NCBI GenBank assembly: GCA_963924555.1
Contig: OZ004591.1
Location: 2,170,001 to 2,234,000, forward strand
Direction of reading: 5' to 3'
Source of the DNA: Crambe crambe
Lineage: Eukaryota > Porifera > Demospongiae > Poecilosclerida > Crambeidae
Length of the DNA stretch: 64,000 nucleotides
Shown: one piece after another, positions 11,898 through 23,419 of the stretch
How positions within the stretch are numbered: position 1 is the first letter of the stretch
Layout: every line of letters begins with the position of its first letter
Notes under the pieces: model-generated
The model's database searches: none
What the model saw: the letters and a program-made list of their open reading frames with translations, nothing else
What the model was told of the DNA's origin: nothing
Position numbers and translations under genes: made by a program

Positions 11898-12197
11898 CAA
11901 GTGAAAGGGAAAATATTTAAAAAGGCCATGTAGGGTTAGTCTGTACTTTTACCTATAGCAGTTTCTGTGAACAAACATCAAATTATGCTGCCTTCAATAA
12001 TAATCCCTACATCACTGCCTAAACCAAGCAGAACTTTACACTGACATGAACAATAAAGCAGCTTGGTGGGAGGCAGTGGTGTAGAAGGCAGCATAATTTT
12101 GATGTTTGTTCACAGAAACTGCTAGCTATAGGTAAAAGTACAGGCTAACCCTACATGGCCTTTTTATTTAGCATAAATTTTTTTCCTTTCACTTATT
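11898..12197. mobile_element. Foldback MITE nested in the TIR transposon
   Basis: Two arms of about 100 bp (11,898-11,997 and 12,091-12,197) are near-perfect inverted repeats, including CAAGTGAAAGG, AAGGCCATGTAGGGTTAG, GTACTTTTACCTATAGC, CAGTTTCTGTGAACAAACAT and ATTATGCTGCCTTC. A loop of about 95 bp separates them. The minus-strand protein reading THSLPTSGVTTF-like sequence ends at its right arm, so it probably inserted into the coding region. As RNA it would fold into a very stable hairpin. Confidence 0.8.
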
Positions 12198-13639
12198 GAA
12201 AGTAGTAACCCCAGAGGTTGGCAAGCTGTGGACGATAACAGGACCATCAAGCACCATGCAGTCAAACATAGCAGGTGGCTCATTCTCTACAGATTGCTCA
12301 ATACATTGCAGTAATTCAGACTTAGCACTTGGCAAATTGAGCTTACCCAGCTCCGAGAGAGATGGTGGGAACGATTGGATCTCATGAGCGAAAAATTCAC
12401 TTTCAAAAAGCCACAATCCACAAGAAGAAAAACTTCTATTTACTGAGCACATGGGATTTAGAATTCTATTCAGTGCATACCTTATTAAAGAAATTGTTTT
12501 GAGCAAGGTAGACCTCTGTTTGTTCGATCAGGCAAGGAATCCGCATACTCATCAAATCCACATGCATGTACTTGATGCAGAAAAAGTACAATTACGGCAC
12601 TATCCGAGACCTTGCATTCAAAAGCTGAAGAGGTAGTTCTATTAGCTAATGATTAACAAATGAATGCTAATATCACTTGTGTACTCATGCAGCAGCGAAA
12701 AAAAAACACATACATTAATAAGCCACAAAATAGTAATCTTGAAGGATAAATAGCGGCCATTTTGTTGTGCGGTGAAAATTTTTGAACATCCAAGAATAAT
12801 TATAATGCTAATGCACCACTTTTACCTCATGTGTAGAAAAATAGGTATTTATATACTATTTGATGATAATAAGCCCACAAAAATAGTATTGCGTCAATTA
12901 AATGGCGGCCATTTTGTTCTGGGGCGTGAATTCATGAGGGCTCCTAGGCTAATATTGATTAGTATGATGAAAGCAAGCTGCTGACAAATTTTGGCGCTTT
13001 TGTCCGCTTCGTAACAATTTCATGAAAATTTGCCTCTAAGCAACCTGACTAAAATGGATAAAAACAATACCATGCAACACTGCAAACTTTATATGAACTG
13101 CTTATATTACAGTATGAGCTGGATTGGTTAAACTTGGTCCTAGAAAATTACGCAAAGCAGGTATACTATTTGACAAAGAAAGGTGTAGTAGTTAGTAACA
13201 ATGTAGTAGAAAGTTGATATGTATCTTTTAAAACAATTTACTAACATGTACTTCAAGTCCTCAACCACATTAACTATGGATGATAGAACTACCTCAGGAG
13301 ATAAAATTACACAAAGTATTTATATGCAATTTTAACTGCTAGAGCACACTTTAACTCGAGTTTTGCTCTGACAATAATCCCAGGGTCTTGGCATCTTGTA
13401 GTATAGTCTCCCTGGCAGAGTTCAGCCTCTTCATAGCCACTTACAAGCTTGTACGGTTAACCACTAAAGTGATCTTTCCTGTTCATGGAGATACAGCTGC
13501 AGCGCAATAGGCGCAACACGGATATCACACGACTGGAAGTGCTTGTTAATATTAATTTAATAGGCGTTTCCAGTCCATGTAGGAACCTATATAGTCTATG
13601 ATGCAACATAGCACACACAGTGGTTAAGTCGTTGTGAGA

Positions 13640-13990
13640 CTTTTGTATTACTCTCTTATATACCAGTTATGTATGTATAATCTCTCTATGTACCCATTTT
13701 GTGAAACCATCATTGTGGGTTCTTCTATACTAGTGTTGTATCAGCATCCTCTCTATACCCCTATTGTGAAACCAGCATTGTGAATTCTCTCACTAGTCTA
13801 GTGTTGTATCATCCTCTTGTGAAACCAGTTATAATGCATAAATATTCTTTCTAGACTCCTCTTGTGAGACCACTATAACGTTACCCTCTTGTGGATCCAG
13901 TTTCATTAATCATCATTTATTCTATACCCCTCTTGTTAAACCACCAGTGTTATTTGGTTAGCATTGTAATAAAATCAGCATTCACTCCAT
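13640..13990. repeat. CACCCTCTTGTGAAACCAG minisatellite, block 1
   Basis: A degenerate array whose unit core is TATCACCCTCTTGTGAAACCAG (22 bp, variable) followed by a spacer such as CATTGTGGGTTCTG or TTCTCTCTATACCCC. Units are roughly 40-70 bp. Equivalent blocks lie at 15,955-16,235, 21,500-21,690, 54,620-55,130, 56,960-57,220 and 59,740-60,090. Confidence 0.7.
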
Positions 13991-14279
13991 ATAAACCAGC
14001 AGTGTGAGTTTAATAAACCATACAAGCTCTGCCAATGCAGTACTGTAGGCAAGTGTAGAATGGTTCTAGTGGAAAGACTGTTATCAGGGGGTGTGTAATC
14101 TTTTGAAGTGTGCGTGTGATAGGGTTATACACTCAACACTCTCGTCTCCTGAAAATGCAATCTCCTCTGAATTCCTGTAGGATGATTGTGTATCCCTTTG
14201 CCTACCAAAAGCGTGCAATTTTGTGAACAGAACTTGAACCTGGTGGTGGACTACATTCACTTAATTGTGTCATTATTTC

Positions 14280-14330
14280 AGAGACACTCTCTCAGAGATG
14301 TACAAGGAAGGAGTGGACACAGTAATTAGT
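14280..14330 (+). pseudogene. SUCLA2-type exon relic (SEMYKEGVD), truncated
   Basis: Only the 3' third of the 2,277-2,433 exon is left: SEMYKEGVDTVIS then TGAGTG. The acceptor half has been lost. The same loss plus more is seen in copy B near 55,380. Confidence 0.5.
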
Positions 14331-14726
14331 GAGTGATTTTTATCATCTCACTGCCATGCTTGTTGGCACACAGTGAGCATATCAATGGACAGACACTGAA
14401 GGTCCATTCATACTGTATACCATATAGTCAATGTCTTACTTATTCATGTGCATAGCTTTCAAAATGTTATGGAATGAGCATATTGGCTGTACTTCCTATA
14501 AACGACTGCAATGTTCCTTTGTCATCACTAATAATATACTTTTGGTTTAATATCCTTTTATTTTTACTGAGCATGCCCACTGCTGGACTGGGCTTTATTT
14601 GGAAGTCTGATTTTAATCTTGTTGCTTGTGATACTTGTATGGTAAGGTGTGGCAGTTTATGGAAGTGTATTATGTACAACAAGTTCCACTGTACATTGAC
14701 TCACTTCATCACTGTATTCTTCAGAA

Positions 14727-14800
14727 ATGTCCAATTTGGTGGTCATGTTCAGTGCTTGCTTGCTGGACATTCACATCCACACAAACAACATAGTCACTAG
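14727..14800 (+). pseudogene. SUCLA2-type exon relic (NVQFGGH)
   Basis: After TTCAG the frame reads NVQFGGHVQCLLAGHSHPHK, the same block as 5,876. See there for the comparison with the NIFGGIMRCD segment. Confidence 0.45.
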
Positions 14801-14900
14801 ATTGTCAATGCTGTCACCAAATTTCAGCCAAGTAATCATGAGTTATGTCATGGAGATCTAAAGTGGCTTGTGTCTTATATTTGATTTCTGTCTCTTTCAG

Positions 14901-15002
14901 GGTGCAGGACAAATGCTGGGTCTGTATGAAATGGAGAAGGATGCTACGATGATGGAGATTAATCCATGGTGGAGATACTGGACTACTCAGGGAGGAAAAG
15001 AG
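14901..15002 (+). pseudogene. SUCLA2-type exon relic (EINP), frame-broken
   Basis: After a CTCTTTCAG acceptor the frame opens GAGQMLGLYEMEKDATMMEI. A missing base within ATTAATCCATGG, compared with ATTAATCCCATGG elsewhere, shifts the frame. The donor is AAAAGAG-GTATGC. Confidence 0.65.
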
Positions 15003-15384
15003 GTATGCATGTAGCTAGCATGACATAACATGTACTTGGACAACTGATGGGAAAGAGATAAGAGGTGGGGCAGGGGGTAGGGATGATTATTTTTCATGGT
15101 AAAAGTCACCCTTGGGGCTGACCAAAGTGGCTGCTATACAGAGGTGGCCCCTTTGCACAGTAACTTTCAATATATCGGGTTTTGTCTTGGAGACTTTTCA
15201 TTTGACTTGACCTACGTAATTGCTGACTCACAGTCAGGGGTTATATATTTATGTAGTGGGAAAGGGTTTTCCCAACCCCCTCACTTTTCTGTCTGAATTG
15301 ACATGCAATATGCTCCCTACATTCCCCCCTCATTGTTCTGTGCTTTGATTTTGAAATATCTCTCCACACAAACCCCAGGACTGA

Positions 15385-15480
15385 TAGTGTGTATTGATGC
15401 CACAGACAGAAGGACATCTTGTCTCTGAGGGACTGGTCTCAGGATGTCTTCAGTAATGACCATGATGTGAGTGATGCGAG
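15385..15480 (+). pseudogene. SUCLA2-type exon relic (DAK/LRDWSQD)
   Basis: VCIDAT-like start with a deletion compared with 56,353, then SLRDWSQDVFSNDHDVSDAS, matching the family's IFDLQDWTQEDERDKDAA. Here the pieces are in the natural ligase order after the EINP exon at 14,901. Confidence 0.55.
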
Positions 15481-16246
15481 TGTGTTATGTAACAGCTACT
15501 ATCATGTCACATGTGATTTCAATGACCCTTTACCTTATAACCTTTTGTTGTTGCATGTATGCATACAGTGTACTTTGCCAGCTGTAATCCTGGTCTCTTG
15601 ATCCAACTGAACCCCTTGTATCCCCGCCAAGATTTCACAAGTGGTCCATCCCTACCAGATTGGTATGTGGAAGTATACTTGTCCTAACTAGATATGTGCT
15701 GTAATCCTGGCCTCCTTACCAGATACGTACACAGCATGCTATAGTCCTACAACTTATGACAGAACAAAGTTCCCCCCACCAATATTCCCCACTGATCTGC
15801 ACTACTATACCATGTACATAACAGCACCTGTAAGATATGAGTACTGGTGCATGTCATGTATGTTATATGTCCTCTCACATGGAGTCTGAGCACTGTGAAA
15901 TCCCAGGTCACCATAGAAGAGCTTTCAAAGAATAGATATTTGCAAAGTGTTCCTCTTGCATATCAGTTATATCATGCATACTCTCTTTCTACCCTCTCAT
16001 GAAACCATTATTGTGGGTTCTGCTACACTAGTGTTGTATCACCATTCTCTCCTTACCCATATTGTGAAATCAGCATTGTGGGTTCTGCTATACTAGCATA
16101 TCTCTTTACCCCTATTGTGAAATCAGCATTGTGGGTTCTGCTATACTAGCATATCTCCATTCTCTCTTTACCCCTATTGTGAAACCATCATTTTGGGTTC
16201 TGCTATACTAGCATATCTCCATTCTCTCTATACCCAAGGATCTGAC
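15481..16246. other. Non-coding copy-A DNA with minisatellite
   Basis: No gene seen. Matches 56,470-57,080. The right half (15,955-16,235) is a block of the CACCCTCTTGTGAAACCAG minisatellite with a repeated CATTGTGGGTTCTGCTATACT spacer variant, present here in more units than in copy B. Confidence 0.6.
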
Positions 16247-16503
16247 AATAAAGTACGGTATATATGCAAATCTGATAGAACTGATCCCTCCCCCCCCCCC
16301 CCCCCCCTTTACAAGACTACTTCTCAGTAGTCACCACCCCTCTTTATTGATTAGTTTGTGAAGCACTGTGTCTGTGTCTGTCACAGTATGCAATATTACT
16401 GCTGACCACTGGACATTTTTCGACCATTTTTTCTCTTTGGTCAGACCATTCCAACTTTAGTCGGATATCCTGTCAGAACAAATTCAAGAAGTCACATCAT
16501 ATA
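16247..16503. repeat. Left member of a direct repeat flanking the hAT gene
   Basis: About 250 bp beginning GGATCTGACA and ending TCACATCATATAG. It matches 19,071-19,308 in the same orientation at roughly 95% by eye, apart from the poly-C tract (16,290-16,307). Copy B has a single version (57,300-57,535), so the duplication arose with the arrival or local rearrangement of the hAT gene in copy A. Confidence 0.85.
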
Positions 16504-16680
16504 GCAGAGGATAGGATAAGAATTTTCTTTTGCCCAACCAATTTGACAGATCAAATTTCATTTGACCTGTCACACTCCCATTTGCCCCACCAGTATAAAA
16601 GCCTTTTAATATTATTTAATGAATATTATGTTTATGGATATAGCAAAGAGAGTGTATTAATTGTCAGAAAAAAGTTCATC

Positions 16681-18909
16681 CTATTGATCGAGAGAAGAGA
16701 ACTCTGAATCTGGAGTTTCTTGTTCCTCAGTTTGTCTTGGTCTTAATGTCTCACTCTGGTTAGGTCTTCTCATACGTTCTCCCCACCAAAGGTCCACTGC
16801 AGTGGATGATGAAAAGTTTTCAAGAGTAGGACCCTCTATATTTATTTCTAGTAAGTCATCAAGGGTAAGAGATGTGAAGGCTACTCCGGCGATCAGTCTT
16901 GATCACTTTCAGCTTTGAAAATGCCCTTTCAACACCGCTAGTAGTAAAAGGTAAACTGAAGAGTAGTTCACTTAATAAAAGAACTGTAGGCCAATTTTTT
17001 GACTCAGAGGTTACGTGAAGTTTGTACCAAATTTTCTTGTAGTCCTCAAGCTGAATATTCAGATACTTCCCACCAAAAGCCACAATTTCTTCCAATTCAT
17101 CATTAAAGGATGAAAGGCTAGCTCCTTTAGCTTCTAGTGGAACCCGAAATAATGAAATTATGTAGTCAGTGGCTGTGATGATCTGTTTGTTCCATGAGAG
17201 ACCCAGCTACGAGTGTCCAAAAACACCAAGATAGATCTGAGTAGTTTCATATCAGACCACTGAAGCCTTTCTCGTATCTTGGTGTCCAACCTAGCAAGAT
17301 CTGCTTTAGCATGAGCTGAACACTGATCCAGCGACTTACTGCTGTATTGATTCAAAGCACAACCCTGGTAGACACCCTCATCATTGACTTTAGTAAGCAG
17401 TAATTTAACCTGTGGCCACTGTAAAGGATCCTGTTCTGACAGAGACATCAAAGTATTGACTGATTTTACTATGGAATTGATGCCTTCAATTATGTCAAGG
17501 TTATCACACTGTAGAGTTAAACTAAGCATAGAAGGAGCCTTTAATATTTCGATATACATAGCTGATCCAATAAGCATTTTTGTCCTTGACCATTGCTTAA
17601 GATAGCCTTGTATACGAGCTCTATCAACGGCTTTTATAGAGGAATCCTGAGATAATGTGGTTAAATGAGCAATATAAGCTCCAAAACGATCAATCACTCT
17701 TTGGAGTGCCTTACGTTTGTGAGTAGTCCACCTGGTACCTTGGCATCTGACAGGTAAGGCTCCCCCTTTAGGCAGGCTAAACACTTCCTTCAAATCACTG
17801 ACAATACTGGCAAGTTCCTGAGATTTTTTGGGGGAATTTTGATAGAGATAATATAACCTAAGAAGCATTTCATTGATATCCAATTCTAGCCTATGTGCAA
17901 AACACCAGGACCAAAATAGCCAAGGTAAGTCTGACTGTAACTTGCCTTTCATCCCACCATGGGCACCCACATTCACAGATGCACCATCTGTACCAGCACC
18001 AATCAATACAGGCATCTTATCTACACCAAGAACGCTGTTAGGTGAGTGGATGTCCTCAATGCCAATGCGAGACAAAGCTTCGCCCAAACCAAGCAGTAAA
18101 CCGTCAGCATCACCACGGGTGGGTTTAACTACTGCCAAATACCTAGTACGAGCCTGTATTTCACATGAACTGTCATCTTTAACACAAAAAACAACTAAAA
18201 CCAGCTCAACCTCTAAATTTCCACTATCTGTCGAACCATCCATAAGGAAGCTAAAAAATTTACTATTACCAGACTCTGAAAGAAAGTGGAAGAAATCTTG
18301 CCGCTGGCTTTCAGCTATAAAGTGTGTAAAAATCTGTGCAGAGTCAGGCCACATATAAGAGGATCCGAGATCAATCCCATGACTTTGTTCAAGTGCATGA
18401 AAAGCTGGGTATTTCCTGAAGGCTATGCCTTCACGAGCCAAAACATAGCAAATATCAAACTTCTTCATCAAACGAGACTTTTCCCTGTCATCAATAGTAA
18501 GCAAAGATCTAACTACAGGGGCATAAGACTGAACAGGCTCATTACGAGCTTTAGCTAAAGTAGTATGCATGAAATTCATAGCAGCCTTGTGCTGGTCACT
18601 CTTTGCATGGTCCAAAATGTTACTGGTCCTGTGATTCCAAGAGCCATTTATCCAAGCACTGGAGAAGTTTCTCATGCCAATTATTTTATTTTCATACTCT
18701 CTGCATACCTTACAGTAGACTGTAGATACCAGTAACTGATCATCTTTGTCTCGATCACATTTTAGCCACACTAGGCTACTATGCTCCTTGTCCAGCTCTC
18801 TCTGCCATTTGTTAAAGGTAGACACTTGGACTTGCCGCTTACTTCGCTTAGCTGGAGCTTCGTCCATGGAGCTTGAGCTAGATGTGCAGCTGCTGGTGCT
18901 GGAAGCCAT
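16681..18909 (-). pseudogene. hAT-family transposase (DNA transposon), two frameshifts
   Basis: From ATG at 18,909 a 583-residue frame runs to 17,158. It has a Ser-rich basic start, then a TTF/BED-like zinc finger (CKVCREY ... ILDHAKSDQHK, residues about 70-110). An RNase H-like core follows with FLMDGSTDSG and IGAGTDGASVNVG carrying the catalytic aspartates, and CFAHRLELDI. The hAT C-terminal dimerisation domain (WPTVLLLSELLFSLPFTTSG then VERAFSKLK) continues in another frame to 17,095-16,859. A further frame carries LTLDDLLEINIEGP to the stop at 16,681. Frame changes lie near 17,190 and 16,885; the reading is otherwise clean, so decay is recent. It resembles the ZMYM6/C17orf113-like hAT branch. 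Clear TIRs were not found. Confidence 0.85.
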
Positions 18910-19070
18910 GACTGATCAATTAACTAACTGTACACGTGTGCAAATTTAATTAAAGTTAGTGAATGCATGCATGACCGGTCATGTTTTAGTCCTCTTTAGA
19001 GACTGACATGACAAAAGATACATGTACGTAAAAGTACCCAGTAAGCACATTTAATAAGTTATTTAAGGAT

Positions 19071-19308
19071 CTGACAGTATCTGATAGAACTGATCTCCCC
19101 CCACGTACAATAAGACTACTTCTCAGTAGTCACCACCCCTCTTTATTGATTAGTTTGTGAAGCACTGTGTCTGTGTCTGTCACGGTATGCGATATTACTG
19201 CTGACCACTGGCCATTTTTCAACCATTTTTTCTCTTTGGTCAGACAATTCCAACTTTAGTCGGATATCCTGTCAGAACAAATTCAAGAAGTCACATCATA
19301 TAGATACA
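19071..19308. repeat. Right member of the direct repeat flanking the hAT gene
   Basis: See 16,247-16,503. This member is the one orthologous to copy B 57,300-57,535, since flanks on both sides of it also match copy B. Confidence 0.85.
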
Positions 19309-22300
19309 CTCAAAGAAGATAAATCACCAGCAAATGTCTGACTAAGGTTGATTTGGTCGGACAAAATGTCCTATCAAACTGAAACTCTTATTTTGCACAC
19401 TGTTATCATGTTAAACATTGTCATCTACATGAGTTCCCAGGTCACCATAAGATACTTGAGCTGGACAAAGTCCTAGCTACTGTGAGGGACTTGTATCACC
19501 CTCTTGTGAAAAGAGTTATATGTGTATTCTCTTTATCCCCCAGACACTTATGTATAAGGGGAGGTGAGGAAGTCGAAGTAGCTGGAATGGGTACTGTTAG
19601 GACATGGTGGAGTGGCCTTGATTGTGAGGTAGTCTCATTATAGGGTGACAGGTTTGTTCCCTATTTCCATCCTGTAGTGACATCTGTTTAGAACCAAACA
19701 CTCAGAAATCTTCATAGGATGAATGATGAATGAGGTCTACCATGTATGATGTGAAAAGCAATGATGTTTCATAATCCCAGAAAATGTGCTCATTAGAATT
19801 TATTTCTTAAGATATAATAGCACCCTACATAGAAATTCAATAAAGCCCCGAGGGTTCCAGGATATTTGGAAACGTCATCTTCTTCCCTATAATCTTCCAC
19901 AGTATAGTTGTCCTAGCAATATTTATCAGTTTTCTACACTTGAGAAGACTGAAGTTATCGATCCATGGATAGTGACCCTTCAAAATGATTCAACCCACCT
20001 TTATGCACTGGTGATTTGACTTCATGATCTGTAAATTTTGTGTTCTAAAAAGTTATACGTACGTAGGTGCAAGTTTGTCATATTTTTATCACCAGTCTCA
20101 CTTCTAAATAGAGCATAGGCTTCACAATAGGCTCCATCTTCAGCTGGTGGACAGACAAGCCACTCTTTAAGTCAATGTATATGGAATGCTCTATTCCATA
20201 CTCAGTATGGATAGCTCATGCTTTGTTTATTGGTAGATATGTGGTTGATACATGTGGTTGTAACTGTTTGTATAACTCTACACTTTTAATTAACTCTAAG
20301 TGTAGCCATGGTACAGTTTACTTAGGCTCTATTCAATTTGATGCATCCCCTGGAAGTCTTATCTGAGCACTGGTATCACCCTCTTCTGAAACCAATTCTC
20401 CATGAATTGTGGGTTCTGTGACATGAATTCCTTGATCAACTAACTTGAGTGATTCAGTTCTGTTGTGTATGTTCCCTCTCAATGTGGACTCCATGGTGAT
20501 ATGAAATAACATGGACACATGTTTCCATGTCCTGATTCATTTCTATAATAGGACACTCTTCCAGGACACTCCACTAAGTGTCTACGTGAGAGATTCCACA
20601 CCCTCTTTTTGATGTATTGAGTAAACCTTTATGCAGTAGTAGTATTATGTGCATACCTTTACAACCTCTGGACAACCAGCAAGTTCTACAGGAACTCCAT
20701 GTACCATCCCCACGTGCTATGATCCTACTCAGAAGAATTCCTGGAAGTATACTTGTCCCCATCAGATACGTGCTGTAATCCTGCCCTCATCTCCTTCTCC
20801 TTACCACATACAGAATCCCTTGACTACACTTCTCCACATTGTCTGACATTGTAGTAGGTAATATTTGTAGACTCATTGAGACTTCCCCATCAATATTCCC
20901 ATAATCCGAGCTACTATGAATACCATGTGAAAGTATTGCACTTTTCCTTTTGATTAGTGCATGCCTTGAACCATTGTAGGACTCTTACTCTTATCTTGCC
21001 ATTGTTAATTTTTTTTCCTTGGCTGTCATTTTTGTTACCTTATTATTTGTGGATACTAAGACTTAGTGGTTTGGTGGGTGCTTATATTTAGTTTTAGAAG
21101 ATACAGCCACCAATTCTTCATAATAAGAGTTCTACTGATTTGTATGGCTGTCCTGATTGTGGTTTTTTTGTTGTTGTTGGTGTTGCAATAATTCTCCATC
21201 TTCTTCGTAACTTTAATCGAATGACTTCATAATTACCTTCTTGTAAAATGTTAAATTTAGTACCCCCCCCCCCCCCCCAAGACTGAATCTTCCCCCACCC
21301 CCTTATTGTCTAGAACTCATCCTTTGAAGCATTTCTGAATACAACCCCGAGGGAGATCCCCTCTACAGTATGTATACTTGTTAGTAAAACTCTCAAATCT
21401 GATAGAACAGCCAAATCTAATGCAGAATCACATCAATTCTCTATCAGTTATGTCCTGACATGTACATATGTGCATCTTGGTTCTTGTTTTAAATCACCTT
21501 CTTGTGAACCAGTTGCATATTCTCTCTACACTCTGTTTTGATACCAGCATTGTGGTTCACTGACAGTTATCACCTCAGTTCCATCATGCAATCTCTCTAT
21601 GCCCCCTAGTGAAACCAGCATTAGACTAGTGTTGTATCACCCTCTTGTGAAACCAGTTCCAGCAATCATAATCTTCTTTACTCCCCTCTTGTGAACCAGT
21701 TTTCCTTGAAAATGTTTTGATGATGGCAATAGATATGTGTGTCATTGTTTGTGTGCATAAGAGCTGGTCTTAGAGATGTTTGAGGAGACACTGTTTACTG
21801 TGACCACCCATGGGACAGGAAGGTGATCTTGGCTGGTATAGGTGCAGTTAGGACGTGCAGAATGGCCTTAATTGTCATTATAGGGTGGTCTCATTATAGG
21901 GTGATCTAATAAGACAGGTTTCACTGTAAAAGTTCCCTGTTTTCATCTCGTAGTAGATTCATCTGAAATATGCCACTCAGATATTATCGTCTCATATGCA
22001 CAAAGATAAAAGAGAAACAGAAAACACTACTAGTTTGGAACCCATGAAAACTCCATTACATTTTTGCCTCGGCACCGGAGTGCTGAGGCACAGTGCCGAA
22101 GGTGACTATTGTACATACATCTTATTACCATGCATGATGATGCACATGCTGCTTTGCACGTGCATTAGTTGCTTTGGCTACACAAGCTCTACTACAGTAC
22201 TAAGGACAAACAAACAGATTCAGGCTCAGGCTCACAGTCACTATGCAGTAACTCTACATTGTGAAGAGAGTCTTGGCCATTGCTGCTTTCCTTAAAACTC

Positions 22301-23415
22301 ACTGAAGGAGTGACTTGCTTCTCACTAGCTGTCTCTATAAGCTCTATAATGTCCAAATGTTCTTCTGCCTCTAAGAAGATCTGTTACTGGACAGCTCAAG
22401 ACTCAGCCATTATAATAATAATTCTTTTGCGTGCTCTTTAGCAAGTAATCTGTGGGTGTGGCAAGTCCGTTACTAGACTTTGCATGTGTTGTACCCCATA
22501 CATTTCATAGCACAAAAAAAAAATAATAATGAAAGGCAATTACTTACCGATGAAAAAATATTTTCATGTAATTGATGTCCTTCTCATGACCACCATTGTA
22601 TTTTCATGCTATTTTCATTTCACATGGTTTCACTGCATAAGTCCGTTTCATGTCTTTTTACATATGGTATTTTTATCACTTACCAGCTAATCTCACTTAC
22701 CAGCTAATCTCACTTCCAAATAGAGCACAGGCTTCACAATAAGCTCAATCTTCAGCTGGTGGACAAACAAGCCAGTCAATGTGTAAGAATACTTTTTCCA
22801 TACTCAATATGGATATGTAGACATGTGGTTAATACATGTGGTTATAACTGGCTCTTATCAACTCTAAGTCCAGCCATGGTATACTTCAGCTCTATTAATT
22901 TCAGTATTTAGATTGGAAGTCTTAGTGAGGATTAGAACTCTCTTGAAATATCTGACCATGGCCTTTACATTTTTGAGTGGAATAAAGAATATTTCAATAG
23001 AATATCCAGTACAATGTAAACTGTGAAGGAGTCAATAGCATTAGGGCTAATATACTAATATTTGATGTCAAATTCGACACTTGACCTTTTGACCCGTTTA
23101 ATAGTCTATGGTAGACTGTCATAATCCTCGCTGTATCTGCTGTGAGTATTCTTGTGAAACCATTCTATATTTTCCTAAGTACCCCTCTTGGGTTCCTCTT
23201 AGGTTGTACTGGAAGTCAATCTCTCTCTAACTGACCACCTGACCCTAGTATCAGTTGATTGGGAAACACTGGTATCACCCTCTTGTGAAACCAACAGTGT
23301 GGGTTCTGTTGTATCACCCTCAACAGTGTGTTGTATCACTCTATTATCCATTCTCTGTCTTCTTGGGTATACCTCTATCCTTTATGCAGTAGTTATGTTC
23401 TGTGTATACCTTTAT
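19309..23415. other. Non-coding copy-A DNA, nearly identical to copy B
   Basis: No gene recognised. To about 22,000 it matches 57,535-60,310 almost base for base, including a poly-C tract (21,263-21,278 against 59,511-59,526). A short scrap of an RRP1 exon (20,665-20,705: CCTCTGGACAACCAGCAAGT) lies inside. 21,890-21,926 ends in GACAGGTTTCACTG followed by TA, one end of a pogo/Tigger-type MITE. 21,500-21,690 is minisatellite. From 22,000 on, copy B is more diverged. Confidence 0.6.
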
Positions 23416-23419
23416 GCAG

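Larger units (their letters stand above)
10176..12506 (-). pseudogene. Transposon protein with GCDT-like motif and C-terminal CXC domain, decayed
   Basis: Read on the minus strand from 12,506. An N-terminal piece (12,506-12,189) contains FFAHEIQSFPPSLSELGK and FDCMVLDGPVIVHSLPTSG. A middle piece (10,939-10,559) contains PVFHALTDCDTASAFKGKGK and KKTAWQAW. A C-terminal cysteine-rich piece (10,388-10,176) has the spacing CSCKGDYTRCKCAKANLQC then CSSLCQCKC, resembling the tesmin/TSO1 CXC fold. I recall the same order in large predicted proteins of corals and sponges that behave like a DNA-transposon family, but no function is established that I can name. Frames between the pieces are broken and a foldback element (11,898-12,197) interrupts the N-terminal half. 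Confidence 0.65.
9636..13600. mobile_element. 3,965-bp TIR DNA transposon with 7-bp target duplication
   Basis: The ends are inverted: the left reads CATAGACTATAGAGGTTCC, and the reverse of the right end differs at one base over the same stretch. ATGCAAC flanks both sides (9,629-9,635 and 13,601-13,607). Further inverted matches lie inside (9,807-9,960 against 12,890-13,060: the GTCAGGTTGCTTAG, GGCGGACAAAAG, ATTAGCCTAGGAGCCCTC and AAATGGCGGCCATTTTG regions). Copy B keeps the single target GTGCAAC at 54,591-54,597 between otherwise identical flanks, which proves insertion after the duplication or loss from B. A degenerate minus-strand protein (10,176-12,506) is carried. The superfamily is not certain. 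Confidence 0.9.

Noticed and set aside
17384-18949. Plus-strand open frames of up to 161 codons
   Set aside because: They lie opposite the hAT transposase and are shadows of its coding strand.
20175-20366. 63-codon open frame conserved at 58,400-58,591
   Set aside because: The surrounding 3 kb is almost identical between copies, so conservation of the frame carries no evidence of coding.
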